Part shown: piece after piece, positions 33,343-40,487 of the stretch | Layout of the letters: each line of letters begins with the position of its first letter | Position numbering within the stretch: the stretch's first letter is position 1 | Assembly (NCBI RefSeq): GCF_002211285.1 | Contig: NZ_LOKX01000037.1 | Location: forward strand, 62,001-126,000 | Length of the DNA: 64,000 bases | Origin: Rhizobium sp. R635 | GTDB taxonomy: Bacteria > Pseudomonadota > Alphaproteobacteria > Rhizobiales > Rhizobiaceae | Direction of reading: 5' to 3' | Notes under the pieces: generated by a model | The model's input: the letters and a program-made list of their open reading frames with translations, nothing else | Told to the model about the DNA's origin: nothing | Database searches by the model: none | Made by a program: the position numbers and the translations under genes

Positions 33343-33510
33343 TCAGCCCGGACCGATTTTCTTGATGGCGTTGGCAACGCCGTTGATCTTGGTGATCTCG
33401 GTTGCAACCTGCAGGCTCTGCGCGGTTGCTTCGTTCTGAGCCGCCTTGAAGGCGGAGATTGCGGAGCCGATGCCCGCATCGAGTGTAGAAGTGCTGGTGC
33501 TGGTAGCCAT
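33343..33510 (-). CDS. Small needle/pilin-like T3SS protein (SctF/NopA-like candidate)
   Basis: A 55-residue protein from the ATG at 33510, which has AAGGAG eight bases upstream; the ATG six codons earlier contains that site. It starts MATSTSTSTLDAGIGSAISA and continues as a single helix with EATAQSLQVATEITKINGVA, ending in a basic tail. Small size, no Cys, a Ser/Thr-rich start and one long helix fit a needle or pilus subunit such as NopA or HrpA. It is the first gene of the minus-strand block, next to sctD. It is shorter than typical SctF (about 80). No other gene in view is a better needle candidate. Confidence 0.5.
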   Translation of the reverse strand: MATSTSTSTLDAGIGSAISAFKAAQNEATAQSLQVATEITKINGVANAIKKIGPG

Positions 33511-33763
33511 GTCTTGAACTCCTTGCATGGTTTTGGCGGCCAGAACGTTGCAGAATTCAAGATGGGTTTCAATAGCTTATGTTAAAAAGTTATTAATGCG
33601 CAATACGTACAATGAATGCGCGAAATGGATATGAGCCGTGTTCCCTGGATCTTGGCGATCTGTAATAGTAGATCAGATAATTATTAATGATCTCGATTTC
33701 GTATTCCGTGCCTTCGCTCGATCATGTTGCTGACGGAGCGTCCGGACCGAGGGGTAAACTCAG
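33511..33763. promoter_or_regulatory. Divergent promoter region of the needle-like and sctC genes
   Basis: A 253-bp AT-rich gap between two divergent T3SS units. It contains ATGCGCAAT at 33596-33604, a 9-mer also present at 21261-21269 upstream of the main apparatus operon. A GATCTGTAATAGTAGATC dyad lies near 33658-33675. No consensus alternative-sigma box of the HrpL type was found. Actual promoters are not assignable with confidence. Confidence 0.4.
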
Positions 33764-34312
33764 ATGTTTGCGCGTTTTGTTTACACTGCCGCTATCGGAC
33801 TGTTGGCGGCTTTTCCTCTATCGGCTGGAGCAAGTGAGCGAGAGGTGCGCCTGGATGTCGTATCGCTGCCACTCAGCGATGTCGTTCAGACGCTTTCCTT
33901 CATGTCGGGCATCCCGGTCACTACCGTCGGAACGCTGACCGGCAAGGTCGAGCACTGGTCCGTCCAGGAAAACGGGGCGAAGGCATTCGTGAAGCTTGGC
34001 GATGCCAGCAATCTATTCGTCGCCTATGACGGCAGCCGCATTATCATCGCGCCGAAACAGGAGGTCTCCACCGTCGTCCTCGATCGCGGCGGCCGCAGCT
34101 GGAAGGCCGAGCAAAATGCCATACGCGCGCTGTTCCCGCTCCTGCCCGACGATGCCTTGCGTGAAGATGCGGCCAGCGGATTGGTGCTCGTGCGCGGCCC
34201 GGCCGTGTTCGTCAAGGCCGTCGAAGATGTACTGAGCCGGCAGCAGGCCGACAGCATCAAAATCATCAAGGGCGGCCAGCTGGAAATCCTGACGACGAAC
34301 GACGGCGCCTGA
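33764..34312 (+). CDS. T3SS secretin N-terminal subunit SctC1 (RhcC1/NolW-like)
   Basis: A 182-residue exported protein. It has a signal peptide (MFARFVYTAAIGLLAAFPLS), then secretin N0-like (VVSLPLSDVVQTLSFMSGIP) and N1-like domains (ENGAKAFVKLGD; LVLVRGPAVFVKAVEDVLSR). The beta-barrel that makes the outer-membrane pore is absent. Rhizobial T3SSs are known to split the secretin into RhcC1 and RhcC2, so a separate barrel subunit is expected, but none is encoded in this window. It begins a plus-strand pair with sctO, 10 bp apart. Confidence 0.85.
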   Translation: MFARFVYTAAIGLLAAFPLSAGASEREVRLDVVSLPLSDVVQTLSFMSGIPVTTVGTLTGKVEHWSVQENGAKAFVKLGDASNLFVAYDGSRIIIAPKQEVSTVVLDRGGRSWKAEQNAIRALFPLLPDDALREDAASGLVLVRGPAVFVKAVEDVLSRQQADSIKIIKGGQLEILTTNDGA

Positions 34313-34322
34313 GAGGGCAGCG

Positions 34323-34751
34323 ATGAAGGCACTGATGTCTCTCAAGCAGTTGCTGGAAATACGCAATCTGCGGGCTGACAATCTTTCCCGCAGCCTCTCC
34401 GAGGCGCGCGCGGACGCCGAACGGGCAAGGGAGGAGGAGGCGAGGGCCTCCACAGAACTCGACATCGCCGCGAGCCGAGCCGCAGGCAACCCCGTTATCG
34501 ACGAATTGCGCAAGAACGGCATTATTCCCGCTGCACGGCTTCAGGACGCCGTCATGCATCAATCCTTATTGCGTGAGTATGAGGCCGATGCCGGCGCGGT
34601 GCTGGAAAAACGCAAACTCGACCGGCTTGCCGCTCAGGAGCGGGCAGAACAGGCCGCTGCCGATTTTTCCTGTGCGGAGAAGGCGGCCTTGCGCACCGAA
34701 ATTTCCATCGAAGCCGCGGAAAAGCTGGCGCGCGCATCGAGGTTCGACTGA
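34323..34751 (+). CDS. sctO: T3SS stalk protein SctO (HrpO/YscO-like)
   Basis: A 142-residue protein predicted to be almost entirely coiled coil, e.g. LSEARADAERAREEEARAST and LDRLAAQERAEQAAADFSCA. SctO proteins are two-helix coiled coils that act like the gamma subunit of F1 ATPase, linking SctN to the export gate. Size, composition and T3SS context fit. In other rhizobia the homologue (y4yJ type) lies between sctN and sctQ; here it is in a separate unit with sctC1. Identity is by structure type rather than sequence motif. Confidence 0.7.
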   Translation: MKALMSLKQLLEIRNLRADNLSRSLSEARADAERAREEEARASTELDIAASRAAGNPVIDELRKNGIIPAARLQDAVMHQSLLREYEADAGAVLEKRKLDRLAAQERAEQAAADFSCAEKAALRTEISIEAAEKLARASRFD

Positions 34752-35261
34752 AATTACCAATATCCAGGTCGGATCGACATTCAGGTTTCCCAAATCAATC
34801 GCTGATTCATAAGACACCGTGTTGAGCACGGAAGTCCGGCATGGCGTTTAAGCAGTATGAACTGAGCGATGGGCAGTGGATGAGGTTGGCTGATCAAGAT
34901 CGAAATCCGCCACAGCCGAATCATAGGCCAGCACATCTTCAAGAAGCGCCGATAGCTCCGTTTCATATCTCGTTCCAGCTTGTCGTACTGGTCCGTTCCC
35001 TTGGCGATGTCGAGGCCATACTTATCGATGAAGCGGAGCAGCAATTCATCGTCGGCTTTTGTTAGGGAGAGTGGGGTGCCCGATTCGTTACCTTGATGTC
35101 GAATGCTGGTTTCTGTGGATGAATTTCACGGGGAGGGGCCAGCGCGGATGGAAAACGCCGTTGCGTGACTTCAGAATATAAGTGGGATTGTGCGGGCCAA
35201 TGTCTCACTTGAATGGCTCACTGAGCAAATTCGAAGCTACACGGCTTGGTTTGTAAGGGAA
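34752..35261. other. Gene-poor junction with possible coding relics
   Basis: About 510 bp between sctO and the 3' end of tRNA-Val. A plus-strand frame at 34841 begins MAFKQYELSDGQWMRLADQD, which resembles the start of IS5-type transposases but loses similarity at once. On the minus strand, DELLLRFIDKYGLDIAKGTD (near 35044-34985) and EDVLAYDSAVADFDLDQPTS in a shifted frame look protein-like, as if a gene were frameshifted. None is an intact gene. The right part (35066-35261) shows nothing recognisable. The picture fits debris at an island edge. Confidence 0.4.
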
Positions 35262-35337
35262 TGGTGGGCGATGAGAGACTCGAACTCCCGACATCCTCGG
35301 TGTAAACGAGGCGCTCTACCAACTGAGCTAATCGCCC
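35262..35337 (-). tRNA. tRNA-Val (anticodon TAC)
   Basis: On the minus strand the gene starts GGGCGATTAGCTCAGTTGGT and ends ATCGCCCACCA with CCA encoded. The 7-bp acceptor stem is perfect, the anticodon loop is TTTACAC, and the T arm contains GTTCGAGTC. Its 3' end faces the secretion locus, the usual orientation for an island integrated at a tRNA. Confidence 0.95.
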
Positions 35338-35752
35338 ATCGCTGGCGAAGCCGGATCGGCCTGCCGCGTTGGTGGCCGTGATCTATGCGGATCGCGGCAA
35401 AACCGCAAGAGTGTTTGTGAAGATTTTTTGATTTTTTTGGCGGTGATCATGTCTCTCGCCGTGCCGGTCTGGCGAGGCGGGGCTGTGGATAAAGGGGAGG
35501 GGGTGGCGGCCGACATATGCGTTTTGCCGGCGGCGCCGGCTTCGACCATGCTTCGGTACGGCTGCGGAGATTGGAATTGCCGGCTTTTCATCCTTTCTGC
35601 AGGAGCTTTGACGAAACAATTCAACGGCTGTCATGGTTTTGTCTCCAAACCTGCTTGACACTAAAAGGCGAACCCCGTAGTTAGCCGCTCATCGAAACGG
35701 GCAGCCGTTTTGGTGAGGGTGCGAAGGCATCCGGATTGCTTGAAAATGAAGT
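35338..35752. other. Intergenic stretch between divergent tRNA genes
   Basis: About 415 bp with no convincing reading frame on either strand. It should contain the promoters of tRNA-Val (leftward) and tRNA-Asp (rightward). No repeat or mobile-element trace was seen. Confidence 0.5.
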
Positions 35753-35829
35753 GCGGGTGTAGCTCAGTCGGTTAGAGTGCCGGCCTGTCACGCCGGAGGT
35801 CGCGGGTTCGAGCCCCGTCACTCGCGCCA
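35753..35829 (+). tRNA. tRNA-Asp (anticodon GTC), copy 1
   Basis: A 77-nt cloverleaf starting GCGGGTGTAGCTCAGTCGGT, anticodon loop CTGTCAC, T arm GGTTCGAGCC, ending in encoded CCA. Identical to the copy that begins 50 bp after its end. Confidence 0.96.
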
Positions 35830-35879
35830 TTTCCAAGCCGGCGACATCCGCCGCCATCCGGTTCTTCCGTCCGTTATGC

Positions 35880-35956
35880 GCGGGTGTAGCTCAGTCGGTT
35901 AGAGTGCCGGCCTGTCACGCCGGAGGTCGCGGGTTCGAGCCCCGTCACTCGCGCCA
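35880..35956 (+). tRNA. tRNA-Asp (anticodon GTC), copy 2
   Basis: A 77-nt gene identical in sequence to copy 1, CCA encoded. The 50-bp spacer differs from the flanks, so only the tRNA body is duplicated. The two are probably transcribed together. The following 246 bp before nuoA hold no other gene. Confidence 0.96.
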
Positions 35957-36202
35957 TTTCTTCTCAAAGCCATGCAGTTTCCAGTGGTCAGCCATGCAGG
36001 TTCAAGCCGCTTGCGCGGATTTGTCGCGACATCGTTGCATCTGCTTGATAATGTCCGCGCGCACTCGTCGAATTGCCTCTGTATAAAGTCTTGCGCCGGG
36101 GCTTCGGCTGCGCTAACCACGGCTTGTTGCAACGCACGTTCGCTTGCCGGGCATTTGCCCATATGCGCCTCCTGGCGCCGCCGGCAAGCAGGGATGAACA
36201 TG

Positions 36203-36568
36203 ATGACTGAACTGCTCAGTTCCTATATTCCGATCGCCATCTTCATCGGTATCGCGCTTGTCATTGGCCTGGCGCTGCTCATCGCGCCGTTCGCCGTGGC
36301 TTTCAAAGCGCCCGATTCGGAAAAGCTTTCGGCTTACGAATGCGGCTTCAACGCGTTCGATGACGCCCGCATGAAGTTCGACATCCGCTTCTACCTCGTG
36401 TCGATCCTCTTCATCATCTTCGACCTCGAAGTCGCCTTCCTTTTCCCTTGGGCCGTTTCCTTCGGCGCCATCGGCTGGTTCGGCTTCTGGTCCATGATGG
36501 TCTTCCTTCTCGTGCTGACCATCGGCTTTATTTATGAATGGAAGAAGGGAGCCCTGGAATGGGAGTGA
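36203..36568 (+). CDS. nuoA: NADH-quinone oxidoreductase subunit A
   Basis: A 121-residue membrane subunit of complex I with three helices. The family motifs KLSAYECGFNAFDDARMKFD and FYLVSILFIIFDLEVAFLFP are complete. I chose the ATG at 36203 (MTELLSSYIPIAIFIG), the usual family start, eight bases after AGGGA; further in-frame ATGs lie at 36194 and 36200. It is the first gene of the nuo operon and overlaps nuoB by 10 bp. Confidence 0.95.
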   Translation: MTELLSSYIPIAIFIGIALVIGLALLIAPFAVAFKAPDSEKLSAYECGFNAFDDARMKFDIRFYLVSILFIIFDLEVAFLFPWAVSFGAIGWFGFWSMMVFLLVLTIGFIYEWKKGALEWE

Positions 36569-37143
36569 CCCCTGTGAGCAATCAGCCGCTTGTTGCCCAG
36601 CAGCCGAAGGGGATCATCGATCCATCCACAGGCAAGCCGATCGGCAGCAACGACGCCTTCTTCGGTGAGATCAACAACGAACTCGCCGACAAGGGTTTTC
36701 TCGTCACCTCGACCGACGAGCTGATCAATTGGGCCCGTACCGGCTCGCTGATGTGGATGACCTTCGGTCTTGCCTGCTGCGCCGTCGAAATGATGCAGCT
36801 GTCGATGCCTCGTTATGACGTCGAGCGCTTCGGTTTTGCGCCGCGTGCCTCGCCGCGCCAGTCCGACGTGATGATCGTCGCCGGCACACTGACCAACAAG
36901 ATGGCGCCGGCGCTGCGCAAGGTCTACGACCAGATGCCCGAGCCGCGTTATGTCATCTCGATGGGCTCCTGCGCCAATGGCGGCGGTTACTATCACTATT
37001 CCTATTCGGTCGTTCGCGGCTGCGACCGCGTCGTGCCGATCGACATCTACGTGCCGGGCTGTCCCCCCACGGCGGAGGCACTGCTTTACGGCGTGCTTCT
37101 GCTGCAGAAGAAGATCCGCCGCACCGGCACGATCGAACGCTAA
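36559..37143 (+). CDS. nuoB: NADH-quinone oxidoreductase subunit B
   Basis: A 194-residue peripheral subunit that carries cluster N2, the last iron-sulphur centre before quinone. Ligand cysteines are visible in FGLACCAVEMMQLSMPRYD, in SMGSCANGGGYYH and in VPGCPPTAEALLYG. The ATG at 36559, with AAGGGA upstream, gives the standard rhizobial N-terminus MGVTPVSNQPLVAQQPKG. It begins inside the end of nuoA. Confidence 0.97.
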   Translation: MGVTPVSNQPLVAQQPKGIIDPSTGKPIGSNDAFFGEINNELADKGFLVTSTDELINWARTGSLMWMTFGLACCAVEMMQLSMPRYDVERFGFAPRASPRQSDVMIVAGTLTNKMAPALRKVYDQMPEPRYVISMGSCANGGGYYHYSYSVVRGCDRVVPIDIYVPGCPPTAEALLYGVLLLQKKIRRTGTIER

Positions 37144-37161
37144 GGGTTAAGGACTAGGCAT

Positions 37162-37764
37162 ATGAGTGAAGCCCTGACTGAGCTTGCGTCCTACCTTGGC
37201 GAAGCGCGCGGCAATTTGATTGCCGCTTCGCAGATGAAGTATGGCGAGCTGACGCTGACGGCGACGGGTGAAAACCTGATCGCGCTGCTGACCTTCCTGC
37301 GTGACGATGCCAAATGCGGTTTCGTCAACCTGATCGACATTTGCGGCGTCGACTGGCCGCAGCGCGAGCTGCGTTTCGACGTCGTCTATCATCTGCTGTC
37401 GCCGAAGAAGAACCTGCGCATCCGCGTCAAGGTCGCGACCGACGAGGATACGCCGGTTCCCTCCGCCTGCGCCGTCTATCCCGGCGCCGACTGGTTCGAG
37501 CGCGAGACCTGGGACATGTACGGGGTGCTCTTCACCGGCCATCCGGATCTGCGCCGCATCCTGACCGACTACGGTTTCGAAGGCCACCCGCTGCGCAAGG
37601 ACTTTCCGACGACCGGTTTCGTCGAGGTTCGTTACGACGATGCGGCAAAGCGCGTCGTTTACGAGCCGGTGGAACTGAAACAGGAATTCCGCAACTTCGA
37701 CTTCATGTCGCCGTGGGAAGGCACTGAATATGTGCTCCCGGGCGATGAGAAGGCGAAGCAGTAG
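37162..37764 (+). CDS. nuoC: NADH-quinone oxidoreductase subunit C
   Basis: A 200-residue subunit of the connecting fragment of complex I (30-kDa family). The signature ERETWDMYGVLFTGHPDLRR, followed by ILTDYGFEGHPLRKDFPTTG, lies at about residues 113-153. NuoC and NuoD are separate genes, unlike the NuoCD fusion of E. coli. It follows nuoB by 18 bp. Confidence 0.96.
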   Translation: MSEALTELASYLGEARGNLIAASQMKYGELTLTATGENLIALLTFLRDDAKCGFVNLIDICGVDWPQRELRFDVVYHLLSPKKNLRIRVKVATDEDTPVPSACAVYPGADWFERETWDMYGVLFTGHPDLRRILTDYGFEGHPLRKDFPTTGFVEVRYDDAAKRVVYEPVELKQEFRNFDFMSPWEGTEYVLPGDEKAKQ

Positions 37765-37831
37765 GATCTGAAGAATACACTATTGCCTATTGCCCACTGG
37801 CTCATGCCTGCAATAGCGGAGCGCGTTGCAA

Positions 37832-39022
37832 ATGACAGAACATAACGTCCGCAACTTCAACATCAATTTCGGACCGCAGCATCCGGCGGCGCACGGCGTT
37901 CTTCGTCTTGTCCTGGAGCTTGACGGCGAAATTGTGGAGCGTGTCGATCCGCATATCGGCCTGTTGCACCGCGGCACCGAAAAGTTGATCGAGACCAAGA
38001 CCTATCTTCAGGCCGTGCCCTATTTCGATCGCCTCGACTATGTCGCGCCGATGAACCAGGAGCATGCCTATGCGCTGGCTGTGGAAAAGCTGCTCGGCAT
38101 CGAGATCCCGATCCGCGGCCAGCTGATCCGCGTTCTCTATTCCGAAATCGGCCGCATCCTCTCGCATCTCTTGAACGTCACGACGCAGGCCATGGACGTC
38201 GGCGCGCTGACGCCGCCGCTCTGGGGCTTCGAAGAGCGTGAAAAGCTGATGGTGTTCTACGAGCGCGCCAGCGGCTCACGCATGCACGCCGCCTATGTCC
38301 GTCCGGGCGGTGTCCACCAGGACCTGCCGGAAAAGCTTGTGCAGGACATCGGCGACTGGTGCGATCCGTTCCTGAAGGCGCTCGACGACATCGACGATCT
38401 GCTCACCGGCAACCGCATCTTCAAGCAGCGCAACGTCGATATCGGTGTCGTCTCGCTGGAGGATTGCTGGGCCTGGGGCTTCTCCGGCGTCATGGTGCGC
38501 GGTTCGGGCGCTGCCTGGGACCTGCGTCGCGCCCAGCCTTACGAATGCTATTCCGATCTCGAATTCGACATTCCGATCGGTAAGAACGGCGATAATTACG
38601 ACCGCTACCTGATCCGCATGATCGAGATGCGCGAATCGGTCCGCATCATGAAGCAGTGCGTCAACCGCCTGCTCTCAGATGCCAAGACCGGTCCTTTCTC
38701 GTCGATCGATGGCAAGGTCGTGCCGCCGAAGCGTGGAGAAATGAAGCGTTCGATGGAAGCGCTGATCCACCACTTCAAGCTCTATACCGAAGGCTATCAC
38801 GTGCCGGCCGGCGAGGTTTATGCCGCCGTCGAGGCGCCGAAGGGCGAGTTCGGCGTCTATCTCGTCTCCGACGGCACCAACAAGCCGTACCGCTGCAAGA
38901 TTCGCGCCCCAGGTTATGCCCATCTGCAGGCGATGGACTTCATGTGCCGCGGCCACCAGCTTGCCGACGTCGCAGCCGTTCTCGGTTCGCTCGACATCGT
39001 TTTCGGTGAGGTGGACCGTTGA
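37832..39022 (+). CDS. nuoD: NADH-quinone oxidoreductase subunit D
   Basis: A 396-residue 49-kDa-family subunit that forms the quinone pocket with NuoB. It begins with RNFNINFGPQHPAAHGVLRL, contains GLLHRGTEKLIETKTYLQAV and ends with the conserved tail FMCRGHQLADVAAVLGSLDI. The start at 37832 (MTEHNV) lies 67 bp past nuoC. Its stop overlaps the start of a small gene. Confidence 0.97.
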   Translation: MTEHNVRNFNINFGPQHPAAHGVLRLVLELDGEIVERVDPHIGLLHRGTEKLIETKTYLQAVPYFDRLDYVAPMNQEHAYALAVEKLLGIEIPIRGQLIRVLYSEIGRILSHLLNVTTQAMDVGALTPPLWGFEEREKLMVFYERASGSRMHAAYVRPGGVHQDLPEKLVQDIGDWCDPFLKALDDIDDLLTGNRIFKQRNVDIGVVSLEDCWAWGFSGVMVRGSGAAWDLRRAQPYECYSDLEFDIPIGKNGDNYDRYLIRMIEMRESVRIMKQCVNRLLSDAKTGPFSSIDGKVVPPKRGEMKRSMEALIHHFKLYTEGYHVPAGEVYAAVEAPKGEFGVYLVSDGTNKPYRCKIRAPGYAHLQAMDFMCRGHQLADVAAVLGSLDIVFGEVDR

Positions 39023-39294
39023 TGCAGCGTCTGCCGCTCGTCGTCGCAATTTTCCTTTCGGCATCCGGGCTTTCCGCTCAGGAGGCCGATACCCTCGGCG
39101 TACCGCTGGGCCATAAGGAAGTGACGCCGCCGGCTGCGCAATCGTCCATGGGCGAGCTTTTGTCCAAGGGCTATCAGATCAAGGCTGCCATTCCGAATGG
39201 CAGCAAATTCGTAGTGTTTATGCAGAAAGACCAGTCGGCCTATGCCTGCGAAATGCAGTCTTTGACCGCTTCGCGGTGTGGAACCCTAAACTGA
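39022..39294 (+). CDS. Small exported protein inside the nuo operon
   Basis: A 90-residue protein whose ATG overlaps the nuoD stop (TGATG). The first 20 residues (MQRLPLVVAIFLSASGLSAQ) are a good signal peptide. The mature part has two Cys (YACEMQSLTASRCGTLN) near the C-terminus, which could form a disulphide in the periplasm. The function is unknown. Its coupling to nuoD and the 16-bp gap to nuoE mean it is expressed with complex I. Confidence 0.7.
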   Translation: MQRLPLVVAIFLSASGLSAQEADTLGVPLGHKEVTPPAAQSSMGELLSKGYQIKAAIPNGSKFVVFMQKDQSAYACEMQSLTASRCGTLN

Positions 39295-39310
39295 CAAGGC
39301 GTGAGGAAGA

Positions 39311-40477
39311 ATGTCCGTTCGTCGATTAGCCGAAGATCAATTTCAGCCTGCCGCATTCGCTTTCAGCGATGAAAATGCGGTCTGGGCGGACAAGACGATC
39401 CAGAAATACCCCGCCGGCCGCCAGCAATCGGCGGTCATCCCGCTGTTGATGCGGGCGCAGGAGCAGGATGGCTGGGTCACGCGCGCGGCGATCGAAAAGA
39501 TCGCCGATATGCTCGATATGGCCTATATCAGAGTGCTAGAGGTCGCGACCTTCTATACGCAGTTCCAGCTGCATCCTGTCGGCACGCGCGCCCATGTCCA
39601 GGTTTGCGGCACAACGCCCTGCATGCTGCGCGGCTCGGAAGCGCTGATGTCGGTCTGCAAGAGCAAGATCCATGCCCATCCCTTCGAGCGCAATGCCGAA
39701 GGCACGCTGTCCTGGGAAGAGGTCGAATGTCTCGGGGCCTGCGTCAACGCCCCGATGGTGATGATCGGCAAGGATACCTACGAGGATCTGACCCCGGAGC
39801 GCCTGGAAGAGATCATCGACACCTTTGCCGCCGGCAACGGCGCCAGCATCAAGCCCGGCACTCAGATCGATCGGATATTTTCCGCGCCTGAAGGCGGTCC
39901 GACCTCGCTGACGACGGAAGAGCCGAAGGCAAGGGCGCGCGCCAAGAAGGCCGATGCCGAAACCATCTCGGCACCGGTCGACGCCGCTCCGGTTCCGCCC
40001 TCCGAGGCCGCCCGTCCGAAGAGCACGGATGCGGAGACCAATGCCGCGCTGAAGACGCCGGCAACGGCGCCGAAGGCGGCTGCGAAAAACGCCAAGGCTG
40101 TCGAGGAGCAGCCGGTTTCCGGAGCGGCCGCTGCCGAACCGGCGCCGCAGCCTGCCGTCAAGGCCGAGGCTGCCCCGGCGGCAAAGCCCAGCCTGACCGA
40201 CAAGAACCGTCCGTCCGGCATCGAAAAGCCCGCCGCGCCTGACGATCTGAAGATGATCTCCGGCGTCGGTCCGAAGATCGAGGCGACGTTGAACGAAATC
40301 GGCATCTTCACCTTCGCGCAGGTCGCAGGCTGGAAAAAGGCCGAACGCGAATGGGTCGACGGCTACCTGAACTTCCGCGGCCGCATCGAGCGCGACGACT
40401 GGGTCAAGCAGGCCAAGGCGCTCGCCAAGGGCGGCGAAGCGGAATATATCAAGGTCTTCGGCAAGAAGCCGCGGTAA
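39311..40477 (+). CDS. nuoE: NADH-quinone oxidoreductase subunit E with C-terminal extension
   Basis: A 388-residue protein; ordinary NuoE has about 165-220. The first 180 residues are the 24-kDa subunit with its 2Fe-2S ligands in VCGTTPCMLRG (Cys99, Cys104) and ECLGACVNAPMV. A linker of about 120 residues follows, very rich in Ala, Pro and Lys. The last 75 residues are a helix-hairpin-helix-like domain (DDLKMISGVGPKIEATLNEI; FRGRIERDDWVKQAKALAKG). A related domain ends the gene two places downstream. The role of the tail is unknown. Confidence 0.94.
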   Translation: MSVRRLAEDQFQPAAFAFSDENAVWADKTIQKYPAGRQQSAVIPLLMRAQEQDGWVTRAAIEKIADMLDMAYIRVLEVATFYTQFQLHPVGTRAHVQVCGTTPCMLRGSEALMSVCKSKIHAHPFERNAEGTLSWEEVECLGACVNAPMVMIGKDTYEDLTPERLEEIIDTFAAGNGASIKPGTQIDRIFSAPEGGPTSLTTEEPKARARAKKADAETISAPVDAAPVPPSEAARPKSTDAETNAALKTPATAPKAAAKNAKAVEEQPVSGAAAAEPAPQPAVKAEAAPAAKPSLTDKNRPSGIEKPAAPDDLKMISGVGPKIEATLNEIGIFTFAQVAGWKKAEREWVDGYLNFRGRIERDDWVKQAKALAKGGEAEYIKVFGKKPR

Positions 40478-40487
40478 GAGGTGAAGC

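Noticed and set aside
34841..35065. An IS5-type transposase gene
   Set aside because: Only the first dozen or so residues (YELSDGQWMRL) are suggestive; the frame then has no transposase motif, and the opposite strand looks equally protein-like. Reported as a possible relic only.
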